Below, one piece after another: positions 57,971 through 64,000 of a stretch of 64,000 bases of DNA. Origin of the DNA: Nannizziopsis barbatae (lineage: Eukaryota > Ascomycota > Eurotiomycetes > Onygenales > Nannizziopsiaceae); contig JACVYH010000001.1 of the NCBI GenBank assembly GCA_014964245.1, positions 9,010,001-9,074,000 on the forward strand, in the 5' to 3' direction. The notes beneath the pieces are model-generated. The model was not told where the DNA came from. It did no database searches and was given only the letters and a program-made list of their open reading frames with translations. How positions within the stretch are numbered: the stretch's first letter is position 1; each line of letters starts with the position of its first letter. The position numbers were made by a program, and so were the translations under genes.

Positions 57971-58789
57971 ATGCCAACGATGTCACACTTTAAATCTACG
58001 ACCACCCCTAAAATCGAGTTCCAAAGGGCCAATTTTATCGCCGCAGGAACAGTCGGTAGGGTTTATGCCGTCAATAGTGAATCTGTCATCAAGCGCAAAC
58101 CAAGTCTCTCGGACAGTCGCGCACTGAAAGCATACGATGTCGAAATTCGTGTATACAACCGACTTGGAGCACATCCGCACATCGCAGAGGTTCGCGAGGT
58201 TATGGACAAAGGTCTCATTCTAGAGAGGGGGGATTGCCTACGTCGCTTCATTTGGAGTCCTGAATGGAGCGAGGTCTCATTGGACAGTAAGCTTCTCTGG
58301 GCCCTGGAGGCCGCGAAAGGACTTCAACATATTCATCAGAAGGGGGTTGTCCACGCTGATATTGGTTGCCATAATATGATTGTGGACCAGTCAAATCACG
58401 TAAAGTACATTGACTTTAGTGGTTCTGGCATTGATGGCGAGCCTGCCTTGGTTTGCTACGAATGGTGTTCCTCCCTGTCCAACTCTGAGCCTTGCATCCA
58501 GACGGATATTTTTGCGTTTGGGTCGATGATCTTCGAGATTGAGTCGGGCAAAGTGCCTTACCATGAGCTTCAAGAGACTCTGGATATTTTTCAGCTAGGG
58601 GAAGAGGCAGAGAGACTTTTTCAAGCGCGAGAATACCCGGATCTGAACAGTTTGGTACTTGGTGAGGTTGTTAGGCACTGCTGGAATGGCGACTACACTT
58701 CTATGGGTGAAGTTGTGGGGGCCATAGATGTTTGTGTGCAGGGCCTGGGTAGCACCTGTGCAAGATTATCCAATCTAGATGGAAGTTAG
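57971..58789 (+). CDS. atypical protein-kinase-fold protein
   Basis: A single exon of 272 residues, a compact kinase domain without extra regions. A glycine-loop equivalent is AAGTVGRVY (24-32), with the candidate ATP-binding lysine at VIKRK (41) and helix-C glutamate at 58. The catalytic loop reads HADIGCHNM (128-136), keeping Asp130 and Asn135 but replacing the HRD arginine by Ala. The DFG position reads DFS (148-150). The C-lobe carries DIFAFGSMIFEIESGKVPY. Many small fungal kinase-like proteins share the HxDxxxxN layout. Mg-binding residues remain, so activity is possible. No partner gene is obvious nearby. Confidence 0.75.
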   Translation: MPTMSHFKSTTTPKIEFQRANFIAAGTVGRVYAVNSESVIKRKPSLSDSRALKAYDVEIRVYNRLGAHPHIAEVREVMDKGLILERGDCLRRFIWSPEWSEVSLDSKLLWALEAAKGLQHIHQKGVVHADIGCHNMIVDQSNHVKYIDFSGSGIDGEPALVCYEWCSSLSNSEPCIQTDIFAFGSMIFEIESGKVPYHELQETLDIFQLGEEAERLFQAREYPDLNSLVLGEVVRHCWNGDYTSMGEVVGAIDVCVQGLGSTCARLSNLDGS

Positions 58790-58971
58790 GAGTGATTTAT
58801 GTGCATATGTATGTATGTACATGCATACTATTTTTCTCCTTCTCAGCTCTCATGGATCCTGCTTCAAGAGACCGTGCCCCTACCAATAGATGGAAGAGCC
58901 CAACCTTGGTATTGACATATCAATATGCATTGCTGCCTTTTTTACCAACCACCTGGAGACTGTTGTATGTA

Positions 58972-59188
58972 CAGTACCTCGTCAAAAGTTTCCACAACCC
59001 TCAGCGATTCCTGTTGTTGATCCTTAATAGATCTTAAGGAAAACCCTCAAGACTGCCTTTTTGAAGCCCAAGAATACTCTCTGGCTTAAGTGGTATCTCT
59101 AGGAGGTTGTTTAGGGTAGGTCAAGGATTGTATAAAGGACTGATAAGAGCAATATTGAAGGGTTGTGGAGACTTTTGACGAAGCACTG
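58972..59188 (+). mobile_element. MITE copy 8, full length
   Basis: This 217-bp element runs from CAGT to ACTG with TA on both sides (58970-58971, 59189-59190). Its end CCTCGTCAAAAGTTTCCA matches the reverse of TGGAGACTTTTGACGAAG. It is very close to copy 3 through most of its length, indicating recent activity of the family. Confidence 0.93.
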
Positions 59189-60276
59189 TAAGCAGCTCTC
59201 ACTCAAGCATGGATTATTAAAAACTATTCTCTAGATTTAGGATTACCTAAAATTACCAGGAATCATCTGTTGTCATCTAGAATTACTAAGGACCTGATCA
59301 ATCTGAGATTTTGCTAGCAACGCCCTCGTTGGCTGCCTAACCCGCACCGGTTCCATCTCAGTATCCCTAATCCATGCCTTCTCGAATGCTTGTATCCAGC
59401 TGCCTGGTCAGCGCCATTTTCATTCTCACGATATTGCCAATCCTTTCCTTCTCCCTCGCCTGTAAGGGAACTGTGTATGTAAGGTAGATAATTCGATGGT
59501 AGCAAATGCTAATGTAGGATAGAAATTTGATAAGTATGCATGGTAGCATATCCATGAATGAATAGTAGCTGAGTAGGTGTAGCGTTGGTAGATATGCTTG
59601 CTGGTGTAACTGTAGCTGCTCATTGGCGGTTCTGCCATTACAAGATGCAGCCTGATTGCTCGCCTGGTTGAAGGAGATTATATCTGCTCAAACGCATATC
59701 ATGTAGGATGGTGAGGCATTCTGAAAATCCTTCTTGACTACACTGGTTTATACAGATTCGCAAGCGGGCATATCAGTCCAGTCAAATTGCTGTTGGGCCA
59801 AATCCTCTGTCGCTGCATGGCCGAAGGATTTTCATCATATCACGAGAAGGTAGACACTGGTATCAGCGTGAGCGAATTCAGGATCGCGTATGCTGGAGGA
59901 AGGGGAGGGTCGGAAGGGTGTAAAGGCATAACGTTTCAGAGGTGACATGGCATGGTTCCCCCATGCCGTTCGCCGTAGACAGGGTGGTGGGCTATTAGTT
60001 CGCCAAATCGTTGCTTCTTCGTGTCTTTAACGAGGAGGAGCGGCATGGTTTCGACGCGTTATTCGCCGTGAGAACAGGGAGTAACTCGTTTCATCATTTT
60101 GTCAATTTGTAAATTGATCCCGACCTCAGGGTAGCATCGTAGGTGTAGCAAGGGTATCAAGAAGCAGAAAACAAGCAGATAAGAGTCCTCGCGTTGGCAT
60201 TGGATTGAATCATCACTTCATCAATTCATAACCTCGTAATCTTAGCAGCTTGGTTCTGCTACTAATCATGGTAGAA
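59189..60276. other. no clear gene
   Basis: Overlapping minus-strand frames at 59314-59638 include an AREKERIGNIVRMKMALTRQ stretch that could belong to the same broken gene as the coiled-coil ORF at 60277. No splice connection was found. Confidence 0.4.
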
Positions 60277-60564
60277 TCATGCCTGAGCTGAAGCCGTAAG
60301 TCCCAAAGACTGGCGGATTTGCTGTCTATGTTCATAGTTTTCACCCCGCAAGTATTGATTTTCTGATTTGAGATAACCAAAGAAGACCGTTTGTTCACCG
60401 TATTTAGTCTTCAGTAGGTTATGCTGCTCTTCAAGGCGCTTATTTTCGTTCTTCAGTTGTTCGTTCTAATGTTGCAGTGAATTGTTTTGATTTCGCAGTC
60501 GTTCGTTTTCGAGCTGTATTGGGTCAGGATGCGGGCCATAGAGGTGATAGATGCGGTCTTCCAT
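60277..60564 (-). pseudogene. coiled-coil protein ORF interrupted by one stop
   Basis: From an ATG at 60564 (minus strand) the frame reads MEDRIYHLYGPHPDPIQLE and then heptad-like ENERLRNQNNSLQH. A single TAG (60466-60468) follows, after which the same frame continues: NEQLKNENKRLEEQHNLLKT, SENQYLRGENYEHRQQIRQS, to a TGA. The heptads run straight across the stop, so the stop is probably a recent mutation. No DNA-binding region is attached. The family is unknown. Confidence 0.55.
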
Positions 60565-60697
60565 TCAATTCTCTAGTGGTAGCCGGCAGCCACTGGTTCC
60601 TGCTGGGTGCTGCTGGGATTCATCAAGCTTGGCGACCTGGTGACTTAGTTAGGGACGTGTAAACCCTTTTAGGAAAGGACGAAAGGACGAAGTTGTA

Positions 60698-60935
60698 CAG
60701 TAACTTAACCTCATCAAAGCTTCTGCAACCTTACCCTTAGGCATTCTTATTACCTAGCTTGAAAACCCCCAACCACAGTCTTCACTGTCCTTTCCCAGGA
60801 CCTGACAAAGAGCCTAGAATCAAGAGGCATCTTTACAAGACTACCAAAGTCTGCCTAAGGATTCAACCAAGGATTTGATCCATAGATAAGCAATAAGAAC
60901 AATCAAGGGTTGAGGAAACCTTTGATGGGGGACTG
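60698..60935 (+). mobile_element. MITE copy 9, diverged
   Basis: Starts CAGT after a TA. Its ends (CCTCATCAAAGCTTCTGCAA and GGAAACCTTTGATGGGGGAC) are recognisable but mutated, and it finishes with ACTG. About 238 bp. An old copy. Confidence 0.75.
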
Positions 60936-60960
60936 TGGATGACAATGGGAAACATACATC

Positions 60961-61551
60961 CAGTGCCTTGTCAAAGGTTTCCACAGCCCTTAGCGAATCC
61001 TGTTGCTGATTCTTAACAGATCTTAATGATAGTTCTCAAGACTGCTTCATTATAGCTGGTGAATAATCTCACATGCAAGGGTAATCATTAGGAGCCTTTT
61101 TGGGCTAGGTTAAGGATTGGTCAAAGCTTAGCAAAAGGATAGGTAATAGGAACATTGAAGGGTTGTGGATGATCTGAGATAGAACCCTTAGCAAGTCCTG
61201 TTGCTGATCTTATCAGACCTTGATGGTAGTTCTCGAGATTGCCTCATAAAAACCGAGAAATACTCTTGTGCTAAGAGGTATTTTTAGGGGGCTATTTAGG
61301 GCAAGTTAAGGATTGGTTTAGGGGCAGGTGATAGGGACATTGAAGGGTTGCGGATGATCGGAGACAGAACTCTTAGCAAACCCTGTTGCTGACCTTAACA
61401 GACCTTGATGATAGTCCTTAAAATTGCCTGATAAAAACTGAGGAATGCTCTTATGCCTAAGGGGTATTTTTAGGGGGGTTTATTCAGGGCAGACTAAGGA
61501 CTGGTTTTAGGGCTTAGCACAAGGGTAGGTAAGGGGAATAGTGAAGGGTTC
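60961..61551 (+). repeat. tandem array derived from the MITE interior
   Basis: It begins with a MITE left end (CAGTGCCTTGTCAAAGGTTT). Three units of about 185-198 bp follow, each starting CTTAGCRAATCCTGTTGCTGA-like and ending GAAGGGTTGYGGATGA-like. Unit starts are near 60988, 61186 and 61371. The internal units lack complete terminal repeats. The array ends about 100 bp from the formin stop codon. Confidence 0.85.
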
Positions 61552-61652
61552 ATAAGTGGATGATCCGAAAAGAAAAATCTCTTAATATGAGGGATATGTG
61601 AGGTAAGTTAAAACAGAATACAGTATATTTATTTACATACAAGAAAATTAGC

Positions 61653-64000
61653 TTAGGCGACAGGGCTGGGAAGTGATGTCGTGTTTTCCGGCCTCGGCGT
61701 GTCTGTATTATCTGAATTGCCCTTCTCAGGGCCGAACTCCGCAACAGTGGGAGTCTCAGGCTCGGAGCTGGGCTCTGGAACAGCAGGTAGTGTGCAGTCA
61801 CTATTCTCTTTGGCCGTTGTTCCAGCCGCCCTCCTTCTCATTCTTCGGCTCCGCCGCGCATCTTCCGCGCTCTCTCGCCTCCGAGCGCGGTCGCTATCCG
61901 TATTTTCTCGCAGGCCTTGGAGCAAACTGGCCGCCCTATCGGCTACATCTTCGACCTTGTAAGGGGATTCATCGGCCTTGACTTCCAAGGGAGCTTCATC
62001 GACGGTGGCGGTGGCGGTGTCTGGCGGGGTTTCGCTTTCTTTTGTAGGTAATTCAGGCATACGCTGACCGGATGCTACACGAACTTGGTGCCGTTCCTTT
62101 AGTCTCGCGCGACGTCGACGATCGCGTGTATCGCGTGTTTGAGGAGCGGCTGCTCGTAGTTTCTCGAGCAGAGAGTCCATTGCACCACTGTTTGCTGTGG
62201 GTTGTGAGCTTTGACTGTCCGTTCCATTCGCAAGAGCGGGATTGACACGCTTCCGGGCCATAGATGCCTCCATCCGACGGCGATTTTCTTCAGACAAAAC
62301 GTTCTTTTCTTTGGATTTCTGTGTTTGAAGATATTAGTCTGTTTCTCGAAAGGTTGTATACATGACAAAGAATAGAACTAACCTGCCACTCCAGCAAGAA
62401 ACCGGCGAGTTTTCCAAAGAACTCTCTCCGCGCATTTTCGTCTTTGCTGTCTTCGCCATAAAATGTCATGATGTCATCGTATGTTTTGTTCATTTCTTCG
62501 AGATGGAGTTGCATCTGCTCTGCCTTTCGTCTCGCATCCTTCATGGAGCGCTGAACTATGATATTTACCCTGTCTTGAGGGTGGAATTTTTTCGGGTCAC
62601 TCAAGTTGCCAGAATCCAAACTCGCTTGGACATTCTTAATGGTACTGATATATCGTTGAGCGTCTGAGCGTAGTTGATCAATGTTGATCTTCTGAACCTT
62701 AATGACCCCGGCAATTTCATCATGGAAACCCTCCCATTCTGGATATTGATTTCGGACAATTCTTTCAACTAAATCTGCAAAAGTGGACTCGTTCTTGTCA
62801 TCCTTGACCATCCCGAGACGTGCGAGCGAGCTCAATTTGAACCCAACAGCCTGCTTATTAGCGTCATTCATGAAATTTCCAATATCCAAAATTAGACCCA
62901 GAACGTTCATCAGTGAAACGGAGTCACGTAAAGATTCGCAAACTTTCACGATTTCCTGAACTTGTTCTGAAAAATTGTCGTACTCCGACTCAAAAGATAG
63001 TGTCATGGCTAAAGCTCTCATCCTTGCTTTCCAATAATGGTTTAATTCGAATGCTGTCTGAAGGTAGACTTGGTCTTCACGAGTGAGTTCGGATGGGTCC
63101 TGTTCTCTACTCGTCGTGGAGGCGTTCGGCCCTGTCCAATCCTTGCTGTATGGAGCCATGAGTTTGGCTGTGTTCTCTGAAATTGTACACATGTCTTCTC
63201 TCTGTAGAAATTCCATAATCACGCTGTTGTTGATTATTTCCGAATCGCACTGAATGATCATACGGATTAACTCGTCAGTTGAGACCTGTGATAACTTGGC
63301 CATCGCAATCTGGAACTTATGCACTAGCTCTCTCGAAATGATTTGTTTCTTTTCGGCTTTCTTCGACTTTCCTGATCCGAGAAGCTTGGTCTCTTTTGCC
63401 ATGAATAGTCTTTCAACTTCGTCTAGAACGCCCTTCTTTGCAAGCTCCGTGTATTTTTCTTCTTTGGCTGATTGAGTTGGCGTATGGGCTGCCCAAACAG
63501 TAACTTCTGGCGTATCCACCTTATCCCAGTGAAGTGCCTTAAGCTTCTTTTTCGGTCGAATGAATGGAAGACTGACGGCGGATGCCGCAGCGCCGCGAGT
63601 TGATTTAAGTAAGCCAGCTTTCCATGGGGGTATAGAGCCTCCAGCCATGGGAGGAGGAGGAGGTGGTGGTGGGGGTGGTATTGCTCCGCCAAATCCAGGA
63701 GGGGGAGGGGGTGGAGGTGGAGGCGGCGGCGGAGGTGGTATTGCTCCGCCGAATCCAGGAGGGGGAGGAGGCGGCGGAGGAGGAGGCGGTGGTGGTGGTG
63801 GTGGCGGAGGGGGTGGAGGGAGAGCTGCATTGGCACCTTGGTCCTTGGCGGCGGGAGCGGAATCAGATTCTGGTCCCTTGTCGGCACCATCTGTCTCCTC
63901 TACTTTACGGCCTTTCGAAGCTATTTGGCCAAGCAAAGCCGCAGGCATCCGCGGACGCTGGACCTCGGCCTGTTCTGATGTCTTGTTTTCGTTGCCCTTT
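61653..64000 (-). CDS. diaphanous-type formin, 3' part (SepA/Bni1 family)
   Basis: Minus-strand exons: window edge (64000) to 62383, and 62318-61653 (intron 64 bp). The frame is open at the edge, so the N-terminal part is outside. Seen in order are a proline-rich FH1 region (63640-63830) with two GFGGAIPPPP units for profilin binding, the FH2 actin-nucleating domain (KKKLKALHWDKVD; FMNDANKQAVGFKLSSLARL) and the coiled-coil end of FH2. A DAD-like autoregulatory motif, MDSLLEKL followed by basic DRRRRARLKERH, and an acidic tail come last. It nucleates unbranched actin filaments for septation and polar growth, activated by Rho GTPases through the missing N-terminus. Confidence 0.93.

Overview
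The window looks like nuclear DNA of a filamentous ascomycete (Pezizomycotina). Most genes carry short introns (about 50-85 bp) with GTATGT/GTAAGT-like donors and CTAAC-type branch sites. The gene types fit: Zn2Cys6 regulator, Pth11-like receptors, an alpha-aminoadipate lysine enzyme, a SepA-type formin and a GPI-anchored aspartic protease. The dispersed TACGGAGTA/TACTCCGTA motif suggests Eurotiomycetes (Aspergillus/Penicillium/Onygenales side); that placement is inference.

Left part (1-17 kb): a small acidic unknown gene, a decayed tRNA-Arg, a secreted histidine acid phosphatase, then an accessory-looking run: Zn2Cys6 regulator, MFS exporter, broken MmgE/PrpD gene, cupin protein. Next come the housekeeping clamp-loader subunit RFC4 and a SnoaL-like protein. 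Middle (17-39 kb): a gene-poor stretch, a Pth11-like receptor, a GPI-anchored aspartic protease, the MTQ1-type glutamine methyltransferase, a cytochrome P450 relic framed by transposon ends, a divergent pair (CYC2-like mitochondrial flavoprotein / amino-acid permease), tRNA-Gly(CCC), homoaconitase and initiator tRNA-Met. Right part (39-64 kb): a degenerate metallopeptidase-like gene, a 5-kb gene-poor stretch, a 47-codon GRGGYN gene, the mitochondrial tRNA-modification GTPase MSS1, a sterol-desaturase-family enzyme, a second Pth11-like receptor, three poorly known genes, a cysteine-rich small protein, a kinase-like protein, a broken coiled-coil ORF and the 3' part of a formin.

The most distinctive signal is a family of small TA-flanked inverted-repeat elements (MITEs; ends CAGT..ACTG, about 30-bp terminal inverted repeats, 94-240 bp). 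Two intact copies sit inside introns of expressed-looking genes. A pair of ends encloses a P450 fragment. Near the formin the family has turned into a tandem array. Exon structures below were read by eye from reading frames and splice consensus; family assignments rest on motif recognition, not database searches.
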